Below, piece after piece: positions 54,109 to 62,551 of a DNA stretch of 64,000 nt. This DNA comes from Paenibacillus gallinarum (lineage in GTDB: Bacteria; Bacillota; Bacilli; Paenibacillales; Paenibacillaceae), in assembly GCF_014836635.1 (NCBI RefSeq), contig NZ_JACSQL010000004.1, forward strand, positions 186,001 through 250,000, read 5' to 3'. How positions within the stretch are numbered: the first letter of the stretch is position 1; every line of letters starts with the position of its first letter. The notes below the pieces were generated by a model. That model made no database searches. It was not told where the DNA came from and saw only the letters and a program-made list of their open reading frames with translations. Made by a program: the position numbers and the translations under genes.

Positions 54109-54128
54109 TAGACTGGTCTAAATATAGA
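54109..54128 (+). promoter_or_regulatory. Second TetR operator, upstream of the MFS gene
   Basis: TAGACTGGTCTA followed by AATATAGA: an imperfect palindrome sharing TAGAC(C/T)(A/G)GTC with the site at 53464, placed 27 nt upstream of the MFS start codon. Confidence 0.6.
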
Positions 54129-54154
54129 TAAATAGTGATAAGAGGAGTGTTTTT

Positions 54155-55594
54155 TTGAGTCAGCATACGATGTCATCTTTAGAAAAACCGGCAATTAGGC
54201 CGGTTCCCATTACCATTGCACTGATGATTGGTGCTTTTATTGGGTTACTTAGTGAAACAGCACTCAACATGGCATTTACCGAAATCATGAGTGATTTTGG
54301 TATTGAAACCCATGCGGTACAGTGGTTAACTACAGGCTATCTGCTTGTGCTTGGAATTCTTGTTCCTGTCTCTGCTCTATTACTGCAGTGGTTCTCTACA
54401 AGACAACTGTTTAGTGCATCATTAGTATTCTCGATTCTCGGTACACTTGTGGCTGCCATGGCACCAAGTTTTGCCGTACTGCTCGTTGCTCGTGTGATTC
54501 AGGCCATCGGAACAGGATTATTGTTACCGCTGATGACTACGGTAATTCTTGTTATTTTCCCGGCGCACAAACGCGGAACCGTAATGGGAACCATGGGTCT
54601 TGTTATTACGTTTGCTCCGGCTGTAGGTCCGACATTGTCTGGTCTTGTCGTTGATAAACTCAGTTGGCACTGGATCTTCTGGTTCTGTCTGCCGCTGCTT
54701 ATTTTAACTTTCTTCTTTGGCTTGAAATTCATGCAAAATGTATCTACCATTACGAAACCGAAGATTGATATCCTATCTGTGTTGCTTTCAACCATTGGAT
54801 TTGGCGGAATTGTATATGGATTCAGTAATGCAGGAGAAGGGGCAGGTTCATGGGGCGATTCACTCGTCATTGTTCCGCTGCTTCTGGGAGTCATCGGACT
54901 TACCTTGTTCGCAATAAGACAATTCCGTATGGAAAAACCTATGCTTAACCTGCGTGTATTTAAATTCAAGATGTTTACCTTTGGCGTTATCATCGTATTT
55001 ATCTGTATGATGCTTATACTGTCGGCTTCCATCTTGCTGCCGTTATACTTAAAAGGTGGACTATTGTTAGCTGCTTTCTCCGCCGGTCTAATGCTGCTGC
55101 CTGGGGGAATCGTAAATGGACTGATGTCACCTTTTACAGGCCGACTGTTTGATAAGTATGGACCAAGAGCACTTGTATTCCCTGGATTCATCATTACTAC
55201 GATATTCACATTCTTGTTCACAAATGTAACGACTGAAACTTCGACGATTGCTGTTATTCTGATGCATACCGGTCTCTTTATCGGGGTGGCGATGATTATG
55301 ATGCCTGGTCAAACCAACGGTCTTAATCAATTGCCAAAAGAATACTATCCAGATGGAGCCGCGGTAATGAATACGTTACAGCAGATTGCAGGTGCGATCG
55401 GTACAGCAATTGCCATTAGTATTATGTCTGCGGGTCAGATGACATATATCGCTGATAATGTTGGTGATGTGAACGATCCTCTCTTTATGTCAGGAGCTCT
55501 GACAGCAGGCGTACAAAATGCGTTCATGTTCGCTTTTATCGCTTCCATTATTGGACTCATCGTCTCTCTGTTTGTACGAAGAGTGAAGGTATAA
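54155..55594 (+). CDS. lmrB: MFS multidrug efflux transporter, DHA2 family (LmrB-like)
   Basis: This 479-residue protein has 14 predicted membrane helices, the DHA2 layout. Motif regions include FTEIMSDFGIETHAVQWLTTGYLL (motif D-like), VIQAIGTGLLLPLMTTVIL (motif B/C region), GTVMGTMGLVITFAPAVGPTLSGLVV and FTGRLFDKYGPRALV (second motif A). Bacillus LmrB confers lincomycin and puromycin resistance. TTG start with AAGAGGAG upstream. Directly downstream of a TetR gene with shared operators. Drug specificity is inference. Confidence 0.88.
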   Translation: MSQHTMSSLEKPAIRPVPITIALMIGAFIGLLSETALNMAFTEIMSDFGIETHAVQWLTTGYLLVLGILVPVSALLLQWFSTRQLFSASLVFSILGTLVAAMAPSFAVLLVARVIQAIGTGLLLPLMTTVILVIFPAHKRGTVMGTMGLVITFAPAVGPTLSGLVVDKLSWHWIFWFCLPLLILTFFFGLKFMQNVSTITKPKIDILSVLLSTIGFGGIVYGFSNAGEGAGSWGDSLVIVPLLLGVIGLTLFAIRQFRMEKPMLNLRVFKFKMFTFGVIIVFICMMLILSASILLPLYLKGGLLLAAFSAGLMLLPGGIVNGLMSPFTGRLFDKYGPRALVFPGFIITTIFTFLFTNVTTETSTIAVILMHTGLFIGVAMIMMPGQTNGLNQLPKEYYPDGAAVMNTLQQIAGAIGTAIAISIMSAGQMTYIADNVGDVNDPLFMSGALTAGVQNAFMFAFIASIIGLIVSLFVRRVKV

Positions 55595-55607
55595 ATAAAC
55601 TCAAGAG

Positions 55608-55639
55608 AACCTGTTGGCTTATAGCCAGCAGTTTTTTTT
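55608..55639 (+). terminator. Terminator after the MFS gene
   Basis: CTGTTGGCT pairs with AGCCAGCAG (one G-U, 3-nt loop), followed by eight T residues. Confidence 0.8.
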
Positions 55640-55675
55640 GTGCTTTAGTTAATCTAAAGGAAAACTAGTAAACTA

Positions 55676-55735
55676 TTGACACTTACCGATTACAAGTGTA
55701 AACTTCAACCAAATACTATCGATTACAATTGTAAT
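55676..55735 (+). promoter_or_regulatory. BlaI-type promoter with two operator palindromes
   Basis: TTGACA (55676-55681), a 17-nt spacer and TAAACT (55699-55704). Operator TTACAAGTGTAA (55690-55701) fills the spacer and overlaps the -10. The second, ATTACAATTGTAAT (55722-55735, perfect 14-bp palindrome), lies 20 nt further on. Both match the TACA-N2-TGTA core bound by BlaI/MecI repressors. Confidence 0.8.
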
Positions 55736-55759
55736 TAAATAGATCGGAGACGGTGATAA

Positions 55760-56140
55760 ATGAATGAGGTTCCACGAATTTCAGAAGCGGAGTGGGAAGT
55801 GATGAAGGTCTTTTGGAAGCAATCACCTGCTACTGCAAATGATGTAATGAATGAACTGCGTAATGATAAAGAGTGGAAACCCGCTACGGTGAAATCACTG
55901 ATTAATCGGCTTTTGAAGAAGAAGGCACTTGAATTTCATAAAGAAGGTAAAACGTATTTATACTCTCCACTAGTAAGCGAAGAGGAGTGTGTAAAGGCAG
56001 AAAGCAAGTCGTTTTTACGGCGGTTATATGGTGGAGCACTGAAACCGATGTTTGTACAATTCCTAAAAGATGAGAAATTAACAGAAGAAGAAATTAAGGA
56101 ACTGAAATATCTATTGGATAAAAAATCAGGTGAGAAATGA
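55760..56140 (+). CDS. blaI: BlaI/MecI/CopY-family repressor
   Basis: This 126-residue winged-helix repressor has the family pattern ISEAEWEVMKVFWKQSPATANDVM, WKPATVKSLINRLLKKKALEFHKEGKTYLYSPLV (in pieces) and a C-terminal dimerisation helix region (SFLRRLYGGALKPM). BlaI proteins dissociate when cleaved after their BlaR1 partner senses a signal. The two TACA-TGTA palindromes upstream indicate autorepression. The stop overlaps the BlaR1-type start by 4 nt. No beta-lactamase gene is present in the window. Confidence 0.92.
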   Translation: MNEVPRISEAEWEVMKVFWKQSPATANDVMNELRNDKEWKPATVKSLINRLLKKKALEFHKEGKTYLYSPLVSEEECVKAESKSFLRRLYGGALKPMFVQFLKDEKLTEEEIKELKYLLDKKSGEK

Positions 56141-58251
56141 GCACAGTTCATCTGCTTACGGAAGGGGTTCCTTCCTTCTTATTATGGCTTGGTAAGACGT
56201 CACTCATGGCTTCTGTGGTGGTCATTCTCATATTAGGTATAAAAACACTGCTACGGGATCGACTCCCTGTAAAATGGCAATATGCTTTATGGCTGGTTTT
56301 GATTGTGAGACTTATACTGCCATGGGCTCCAGAAAGTTCTTTTAGTTTATACAACCTATTTCCTAAGGCAACAAATTCCTCTACAGAAACCATGTTTACA
56401 GGTGTGGGTGATTACGAAATCACCTCTTCATCCTTTTTGACTGAAGTGGAAGAGATGAACGGGAATAACCATAGTACGGGAGTTACTGCTTCAGTAGAGA
56501 ACAAAGTAGCTGGTAATACACAGGGTGAGGAAAATGGGGTTCCGCTCCAGCAACCTCTACTTTCATCAGAAATTCCATGGCTATATGTGAGCGTTTTTCT
56601 CGTTTGGGTGCTTGGAGTCAGTGTACTAGCGTTCCAACTATGGAAGGTGAATCGAAAATTGAATAGGGCTCACATTCAGAATGGCCTTAAAGAGGATGCA
56701 CAAATGCTGCAGTACCTAAAGGAATGCAAGGAATCCATGGGTATCAAAAGAGCAATTGAGCTGAAAGTTACGGATAGGGTAGATGGACCTGCTTTGATCG
56801 GTGTTATTCGTCCTCGAATATTGCTTCCCGCTTCCATGGAAGGCACGTTTTCAGCGAAAGAACTGAAATATATTTTCCTTCATGAACTTGTGCATTACAA
56901 GCATAAGGATATTCTAGTGAACTGGGTTATGCTATTTCTACTCGTAGTGCACTGGTTTAACCCCGTTCTCTGGTATGCCTATCGCAGAATGCGGGAGGAT
57001 CAGGAGCTCTCATGTGATCACAAAGCGATTTCATATGTTAAGGACAGCGAAGTGAAGGAGTATGGGTACACGATCATTAAGTTACTGACGAAGAGGTCAA
57101 ATATACCAAACTCGCATTTGCTGGTTACTGCTAATTTCTCATCAGACAAACTGCAAATCAAAAGGAGAATCATGATGATAACCAAGTTTCGAAGAAAATC
57201 GCTCTTGTGGTCTGTCCTGGGATTAGTAGTCGTTTCGGCTTTTATGTTAGTAGCTCTAACGAACGCGAAAGCAGATAGTAAATATGCCGGTTTAGAGAAA
57301 GAAATCCTAGAGATGACGAAGCAAAATGCTTCTCTTTTAGATAATGTAGATTCATCCATTCGAGCTGCTGCAGAAGAATCAATCCATGAGATGATGAGAC
57401 ATTTGGGAAAGCCGCTACCTTTAATTGAAGTAGAGACGGTTTCAGAAACGAATCAAGTTTTCTTCAAATTCAAAGGAGACGGGACAGGTATGAATTATAT
57501 ATGGGTAAATGCAGATACTGGAAACCTAGAAAGAGCCATTATGAGTCTCGATATTCCCATAGAACGTCTTGAGCCAGGGATGGTTGAAAGAGCTGAACAT
57601 ACCTTGCAAGAAAAAGGATATGAAAGTGTTGCAGAGTTTGATGTCCCGGTACATCGTCATATAAAATACGACATTAAAGGTTTGGAACACTATACAGGAG
57701 GGGAGACATTAGGGATACAGACTGTTTTTAAACAGGGTCAATCCACTGAAGTTATTTTTACGAATGGTGAGGTCTATCGGATTTCATTTAAACTGCCTGT
57801 TAACAAGGTTTCAGACGCAAAGATAGAAGCGGCTAGGCAAGCATTATCTTTATTAAATGAGGATGTACTTCAGACCGATGTAACAGATGTTTTCTTTTCC
57901 TATGACAACTTTGGTGTAAATAAGAGTCTAACATTGAGATTTGGTGAAGCAGGAGATGTATTTATGCATCCGGATCGGAATGAAATTCAGGGAATCCGGG
58001 ATGGTTCCATACCTGTTACAGGAACGGAAGGATACTCTAAGCCAAGACTTAGTTATGGTGATGAACAGTTTCGAAGAGAGTTTTCTTACCTTGCCGAACA
58101 ATTATTTCATATAGACTTGCAGGGATACGATTTAAGCAGAGTAACAAAGTCTCCCGGTTCATTTACGTTTAAGAAGAGCGGGGAGCGTACTGTTCATATG
58201 GGTATCAACCCCTATGGCGAGATTATTGGTGTGAGCAGAGATGAATTCTAA
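56137..58251 (+). CDS. BlaR1/MecR1-type M56 metalloprotease sensor with unrecognised extracellular domain
   Basis: This 704-residue protein has membrane helices at the N-terminus and an M56 peptidase domain with zinc motif FLHELVHYKHKD (His249, Glu250, His253) and MREDQELSCDHKAI. A last membrane helix (LLWSVLGLVVVSAFMLVAL, about 350-370) follows. The outer part (about 375-704) shows none of the SxxK/SxN/KTG motifs of a penicillin-binding sensor. It instead has helical and beta units such as NYIWVNADTGNLERAIMSLD and ISFKLPVNKVSDAKIEAARQALSLL, reminiscent of PepSY-like folds. Overlaps blaI by 4 nt. The signal is unknown. Confidence 0.85.
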   Translation: MSTVHLLTEGVPSFLLWLGKTSLMASVVVILILGIKTLLRDRLPVKWQYALWLVLIVRLILPWAPESSFSLYNLFPKATNSSTETMFTGVGDYEITSSSFLTEVEEMNGNNHSTGVTASVENKVAGNTQGEENGVPLQQPLLSSEIPWLYVSVFLVWVLGVSVLAFQLWKVNRKLNRAHIQNGLKEDAQMLQYLKECKESMGIKRAIELKVTDRVDGPALIGVIRPRILLPASMEGTFSAKELKYIFLHELVHYKHKDILVNWVMLFLLVVHWFNPVLWYAYRRMREDQELSCDHKAISYVKDSEVKEYGYTIIKLLTKRSNIPNSHLLVTANFSSDKLQIKRRIMMITKFRRKSLLWSVLGLVVVSAFMLVALTNAKADSKYAGLEKEILEMTKQNASLLDNVDSSIRAAAEESIHEMMRHLGKPLPLIEVETVSETNQVFFKFKGDGTGMNYIWVNADTGNLERAIMSLDIPIERLEPGMVERAEHTLQEKGYESVAEFDVPVHRHIKYDIKGLEHYTGGETLGIQTVFKQGQSTEVIFTNGEVYRISFKLPVNKVSDAKIEAARQALSLLNEDVLQTDVTDVFFSYDNFGVNKSLTLRFGEAGDVFMHPDRNEIQGIRDGSIPVTGTEGYSKPRLSYGDEQFRREFSYLAEQLFHIDLQGYDLSRVTKSPGSFTFKKSGERTVHMGINPYGEIIGVSRDEF

Positions 58252-58288
58252 GTAAACTCAATTCGTCAGATGATTCGGTTTTCCATTC

Positions 58289-58337
58289 AAAAAGGCACCC
58301 GCTCGGCATCCCAAGAGATGCTAAGCAGGTGCCTTTT
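58289..58337. terminator. Bidirectional terminator between convergent genes
   Basis: AAAAGGCACCCGCTCGGCATC pairs with GATGCTAAGCAGGTGCCTTTT (G-U wobbles) with an 8-nt loop; it lies between the BlaR1-type gene and the minus-strand symporter. Confidence 0.8.
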
Positions 58338-58355
58338 ATGTATAAAGCAGTTTAT

Positions 58356-59906
58356 TTAGCAGGTTGTATCCATACCGGTATTAGAACGGACCAAAATCTC
58401 GTCATAACTCGTCTGATTATCTTCACTGGCTGTTTTCTTGCGAGATACGAGGGTACCAACCACACCGGCGAGAAAACCAAGCGGAATTGAGATGAGTCCA
58501 GGAGTGGAGAATGGATAGATGGGATCACCAACGAAAAAGGCTTTACCTGCTTCAGGACTTATTACATTCGGTCCGATGAGGACAAGACCTACAGAAGTGA
58601 TAAGTCCAACGACCATTGCCCAGATGGCACCATTTGTATTAAATCGCTTCCAGTAGATGGTGTATAGAATGACGGGAAGATTAGCACTTGCGGCAACGGC
58701 AAAAGCCAAGGAGACTAAGAAAGCCACATTGAGGTTTTGCGCAACAAGAGCAAGTAGAATGGATAGGATAGAGATCACAATGGACGCATAACGTGCCATG
58801 TTCACTTGTTGTTTCTCAGTGGCCTGACCTTTACGCAAAATCTGGTTATAGAAATCGTGTGAGAATGCGGTTGCCGCAGTGAGCACTAGACCCGCAACAA
58901 CAGCGAGAATGGTAGCAAAAGCGACTGCAGAAATAAAGGCGAACATCAGATCACCGCCAAGAGCCTGGGCAAGCAGCGGAGCTGCCATATTACCGGCTTT
59001 ATCCTCAGCAATGATGTTGGCATTTCCTACAAAAGCAGCTGCTCCAAAACCAAGGAAGATGGTCATAACGTAGAAAATACCGATAACCCAAGTAGCATAG
59101 ACTACCGAACTGCGAGCTGTTTTTGCATCTTTTACCGTAAAGAAACGAACAAGAATATGTGGTAATCCGGCTGTACCAAGTACAAGCCCCATCGTAAGTG
59201 ACAGGGTATCGAGCCCGTCTTTGTATTTCACTCCAGGGTTTAGAAAGTTTTCATTCAGGGGGGTGGCCGTTCTCATCTGCTCGAACATGTCTGTAATACT
59301 AAAGCCGAACTTGTAGAGCACCATAATTGAGATAATAAAGGTTCCGCCCATGAGCAAAAATGCTTTTACGATCTGTACCCAACTGGTTGCATGCATTCCG
59401 CCGAAAATAACATATACGGTCATCAGAATACCAACGATGATAACCGAAGTCGTAAAATCAATGCCAAGCAGCAGTTTAATGAGCGCCCCTGCGCCTACAA
59501 GCTGTGCGATCATATAAAATATAGAAATAGCAATCGTATTAAAAGCAGCGAATCCACGAATACGTTTGGCGTTAAAGCGAACGGCGATCATATCCGCAAA
59601 GGTATATTTTCCAAGGTTTCGCAAAGGTTCTGCAACGAGAAAAAGAACGACGAGGTAAGCGACAAGAAACCCGATACTATAGAAAAAGCCGTCAAATCCA
59701 GATAGGGCGATCATGCCTGCGATCCCAAGGAAAGATGCGGCTGACATATAATCACCTGCAATGGCAAGTCCGTTCTGCCAGCCTGTCAGACCGCCGCCAG
59801 CGGTATAAAAGTCACTGGCTGATGTTGTTTTTTTGGAAGCCCAAAACGTAATAAGCAAGGTAAAAACAACGATCACAAGAAACATCGAAAAAGCAACATA
59901 GTTCAT
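58356..59906 (-). CDS. Sodium:solute symporter, acetate permease-like (ActP/YwcA type)
   Basis: This 516-residue protein has about 13 membrane helices. It shows SSS-family features: DFYTAGGGLTGWQNGLAIAGDYMSAASFLGI, ARSSVVYATWVIGIFYVMT and ATILAVVAGLVLTAATAFSHDFYNQIL (in pieces). The order with a DUF485 gene upstream, overlapping by 4 nt, matches yjcH-actP-type acetate/pyruvate uptake units. A cre-like box upstream of the pair suggests glucose repression, sensible for acetate scavenging. The substrate is inferred from the pairing. Confidence 0.88.
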   Translation of the reverse strand: MNYVAFSMFLVIVVFTLLITFWASKKTTSASDFYTAGGGLTGWQNGLAIAGDYMSAASFLGIAGMIALSGFDGFFYSIGFLVAYLVVLFLVAEPLRNLGKYTFADMIAVRFNAKRIRGFAAFNTIAISIFYMIAQLVGAGALIKLLLGIDFTTSVIIVGILMTVYVIFGGMHATSWVQIVKAFLLMGGTFIISIMVLYKFGFSITDMFEQMRTATPLNENFLNPGVKYKDGLDTLSLTMGLVLGTAGLPHILVRFFTVKDAKTARSSVVYATWVIGIFYVMTIFLGFGAAAFVGNANIIAEDKAGNMAAPLLAQALGGDLMFAFISAVAFATILAVVAGLVLTAATAFSHDFYNQILRKGQATEKQQVNMARYASIVISILSILLALVAQNLNVAFLVSLAFAVAASANLPVILYTIYWKRFNTNGAIWAMVVGLITSVGLVLIGPNVISPEAGKAFFVGDPIYPFSTPGLISIPLGFLAGVVGTLVSRKKTASEDNQTSYDEILVRSNTGMDTTC

Positions 59907-60247
59907 AGGCTCGTATGCTCCTTATCTACAATTTGGCGGGACAGCTCATCAAATCGGTTTGCTTTTTTGTAGTAAATCATGCAGAAGGACCATGTCATAA
60001 TAAATTGCAGGAAGGCGAGTACCCAAGCCCAGGTAATACTGCCGATAAACGGCGTGTTTAGTATGGTGGAATAGGAAGTGAGAATGGGCAGGGCAAAGTA
60101 GAAGCAGAAGAAGAAGATCGTGAAGGGGATAATAAATTTTTTCTTTTCATGGAGCAGTTTCTGGAAGGAAGCTGATTTAGCGATCTCGGCATATTCTTCG
60201 GGAGATCTTTTTTGAACAAGTTCGTTCGGTGCACCTTTACTATCCAT
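59903..60247 (-). CDS. DUF485 membrane protein, partner of the symporter
   Basis: This 114-residue protein has two membrane helices (IIPFTIFFFCFYFALPILTSY, WAWVLAFLQFIMTWSFCMIYY) and the RSPEEYAEIAKSASFQKLLHEKKK cytoplasmic start typical of DUF485. The ATG at 60247 has GTGAGGG 6 nt upstream; the ATG at 60253 abuts that sequence. It is always found with acetate-type symporters; its exact role is not settled. Confidence 0.88.
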   Translation of the reverse strand: MDSKGAPNELVQKRSPEEYAEIAKSASFQKLLHEKKKFIIPFTIFFFCFYFALPILTSYSTILNTPFIGSITWAWVLAFLQFIMTWSFCMIYYKKANRFDELSRQIVDKEHTSL

Positions 60248-60271
60248 AAGCATCCCTCACATTCTCATTAT

Positions 60272-60285
60272 TGTAAGCGCTTTTA
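60272..60285 (-). promoter_or_regulatory. cre-like site upstream of the acetate-type uptake pair
   Basis: TGTAAGCGCTTTTA matches the cre consensus TGWNANCGNTNWCA at all defined positions but one (T for the last C), and has the strong AAGCGCTT core. It lies 25 nt upstream of the DUF485 start. Confidence 0.65.
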
Positions 60286-60471
60286 AATAAAAGCTCCATT
60301 AAGACATCTTATCCCCACCTTTGTGTAATAGTAAGGTCCATGAGTTTATGACAGGATGCAATTAACGTCATTATACTGAGTGATTTGAGTTATGTAAATA
60401 TTTAATTTTATGGAATAAATTGTTTAATATTATCGAAAGGAAGCAGTGATTCAAAGTCCGGTCTGATAGAA

Positions 60472-60517
60472 AAAGAGACCCCAAAGCCCCTTACTATGAA
60501 GGGGATAGGGTCTCTTT
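60472..60517 (-). terminator. Terminator of the phosphoglucomutase gene (minus strand)
   Basis: AAAGAGACCCTATCCCCTT pairs with AAGGGGCTTTGGGGTCTCTTT, followed on the minus strand by TTTTT. Confidence 0.85.
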
Positions 60518-60532
60518 AAATCAGTTCACTTA

Positions 60533-62260
60533 CTATGATTGATGCTCTTGAATGTAAGCATCAATTCGAGTCATAATATCACTTGTCAGGGCAGCAATTT
60601 TGCGCTGAGCATCTTCGTAAGATTCTCCTTGAACGGCGAAGTAGATTTTAATCTTCGGTTCTGTACCGGATGGGCGGAGGCAGAACCAGCTTCCGTCTTC
60701 CAGATGATATTTAAGTACGTTTTCTTTCGGTAAGTCATATAGTCCAAGGCTGAAATCTTCCGTTTGCGTTAGTGGAATACCGGCAATCTCTCCAGGAGCC
60801 TGCTCTCGCCAAGTACTCATAATTCCGGCAATCAGCTGAACTCCCTCAATTCCTTTGAGCGTACGAGTCTCCAGTTTTTCAGCAAAATAACCATAGGTTT
60901 GATAGAGTTCTTGAAGTACTTCGTAAAGTGTTTTTCCTAGCGATTTATAATAGGCACCTGCTTCTGCAATCAGCATAGCTGCAACAACTGCATCTTTGTC
61001 ACGGGCATAATTACCTGCAAGGTATCCATAACTTTCTTCATAGCCAAAAATATAAGAATATTCGCCGGTATTTTGAAACTCGGTCATTTTTTCACCGATA
61101 TATTTAAAACCTGTCAGTGTATTGAATACTTTCATGCCATAGGCATCCGCAATGGAAGCTCCCATCTCACTAGTTACAATGGTTTTAATGATAGCACCGT
61201 TCAGCGGAAGGGTTCCTTTGTTCTTCATCGATTCAAGTAAATAATGAACCATAATCGCACCAGATTGGTTTCCGCTTAGGATGAAAAACTCGCCTTTATC
61301 ATCCTTAATGACAGCGCCCATACGATCCGCATCAGGATCCGTTCCCAGGATCAAGTCCGCTCCGCTGGCTTTAGCCTGAGCAATGGCAATTTCAAAAGCA
61401 GCATGCTCTTCCGGATTCGGAGATTGTACAGTAGAGAAATTGGCATCGGGCTCTTCTTGTTCTGGAACAACATCTACATGCTGGAATCCTAGACGATCTA
61501 GAACAGCGCGAACAGGTACATTACCTGTGCCATGCAGCGGTGTATAGACAATGCGGTAGTTTTCGCTGACTTCTTGAATAACATCGGGATGCTGACTTAT
61601 GGAAGCAACAGCCTCTACATAAGCATCATCCATTTCTTGTCCGAGCCATACAAGCTTACCTGCTGCTTCCGCTTCTGCACGGTCCATTTTATGAACTTCC
61701 TCAAATGAACTTACATTTTGAATGGCCTCGATCACCTTCGCAGCGGATGCGGGTGTAATTTGTCCACCATCCGCTCCATATACCTTATATCCGTTATATT
61801 CGGGAGGATTATGGCTTGCAGTGATTACAATTCCTGCTTCCGCCTTCAGATGACGAACAGCAAAAGACAGCTCCGGGGTGGGTCGCAGCGACTCAAACAC
61901 ATAAGCTTTTATCCCATTTCCGGCAAGGACAAGGGCTGCTTCTTGTGCAAATTCGGGTGAATAATGTCTTGAATCATAAGCGATAACGCAAGAAGGGGAT
62001 GGGTACTCTGCTGTTAGAGCAGCGGCTAGTCCTTGTGTAACCTTACCAACCGTATACAAGTTGATTCGATTGCTTCCAGCACCAATAACACCGCGGAGCC
62101 CGCCTGTACCAAATTCCAATTCTTTATAAAAACGATCTGTGATCTCTTTTTTATTATTTGCAATATCACGTAGCTCTTTCTTTGATTGTTCATCGATGAT
62201 AGAGCTGTCCATCCATAACTGATAGTTTTTTGCTGCTTGTTCCTCTATGTGTGTATTCAT
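60533..62260 (-). CDS. pgcA: Phosphoglucomutase/phosphomannomutase
   Basis: This 575-residue enzyme has all four alpha-D-phosphohexomutase domains: the phosphoserine loop GIVITASHNPPEYNGYKVYG (in pieces), the metal loop GTDPDADRMGAV, the sugar-binding loop YIFGYEESYGYL, and the phosphate-binding LRPSGTEPKIKIYF. It interconverts glucose-1- and glucose-6-phosphate for UDP-glucose and wall glycolipid synthesis, like Bacillus PgcA. The ATG at 62260 has GGAGG 11 nt upstream; the ATG at 62278 overlaps that sequence. It is monocistronic. Confidence 0.95.
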   Translation of the reverse strand: MNTHIEEQAAKNYQLWMDSSIIDEQSKKELRDIANNKKEITDRFYKELEFGTGGLRGVIGAGSNRINLYTVGKVTQGLAAALTAEYPSPSCVIAYDSRHYSPEFAQEAALVLAGNGIKAYVFESLRPTPELSFAVRHLKAEAGIVITASHNPPEYNGYKVYGADGGQITPASAAKVIEAIQNVSSFEEVHKMDRAEAEAAGKLVWLGQEMDDAYVEAVASISQHPDVIQEVSENYRIVYTPLHGTGNVPVRAVLDRLGFQHVDVVPEQEEPDANFSTVQSPNPEEHAAFEIAIAQAKASGADLILGTDPDADRMGAVIKDDKGEFFILSGNQSGAIMVHYLLESMKNKGTLPLNGAIIKTIVTSEMGASIADAYGMKVFNTLTGFKYIGEKMTEFQNTGEYSYIFGYEESYGYLAGNYARDKDAVVAAMLIAEAGAYYKSLGKTLYEVLQELYQTYGYFAEKLETRTLKGIEGVQLIAGIMSTWREQAPGEIAGIPLTQTEDFSLGLYDLPKENVLKYHLEDGSWFCLRPSGTEPKIKIYFAVQGESYEDAQRKIAALTSDIMTRIDAYIQEHQS

Positions 62261-62551
62261 GATGTAATAATCCTCCATTTATATATCATTACTAACGACT
62301 ATGTACCGCTATACGTTAATATATTTCATTTAATCCATCCCGCTAACTGTTGAATCACCTCCCCCATATATAATGAGAATAGTTACGGAATGTAACTGTA
62401 ATAGATGGAAGATTAGAGTGTGTGAAGTTCTACATTTTTCGTCATGTCTGGAGAATAAGTGATTCGTATGAGCAATAGACTGAAAGAAGTGATGTCGAAT
62501 GGATAAAATAATTTCTTGATTCTGAGTTGATCATTTCTGGAGGGATAAATA

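Noticed and set aside
54499..55221. 240-codon open frame on the minus strand
   Set aside because: Antisense to the MFS transporter; arises from the codon bias of the membrane protein gene and has no start signals.
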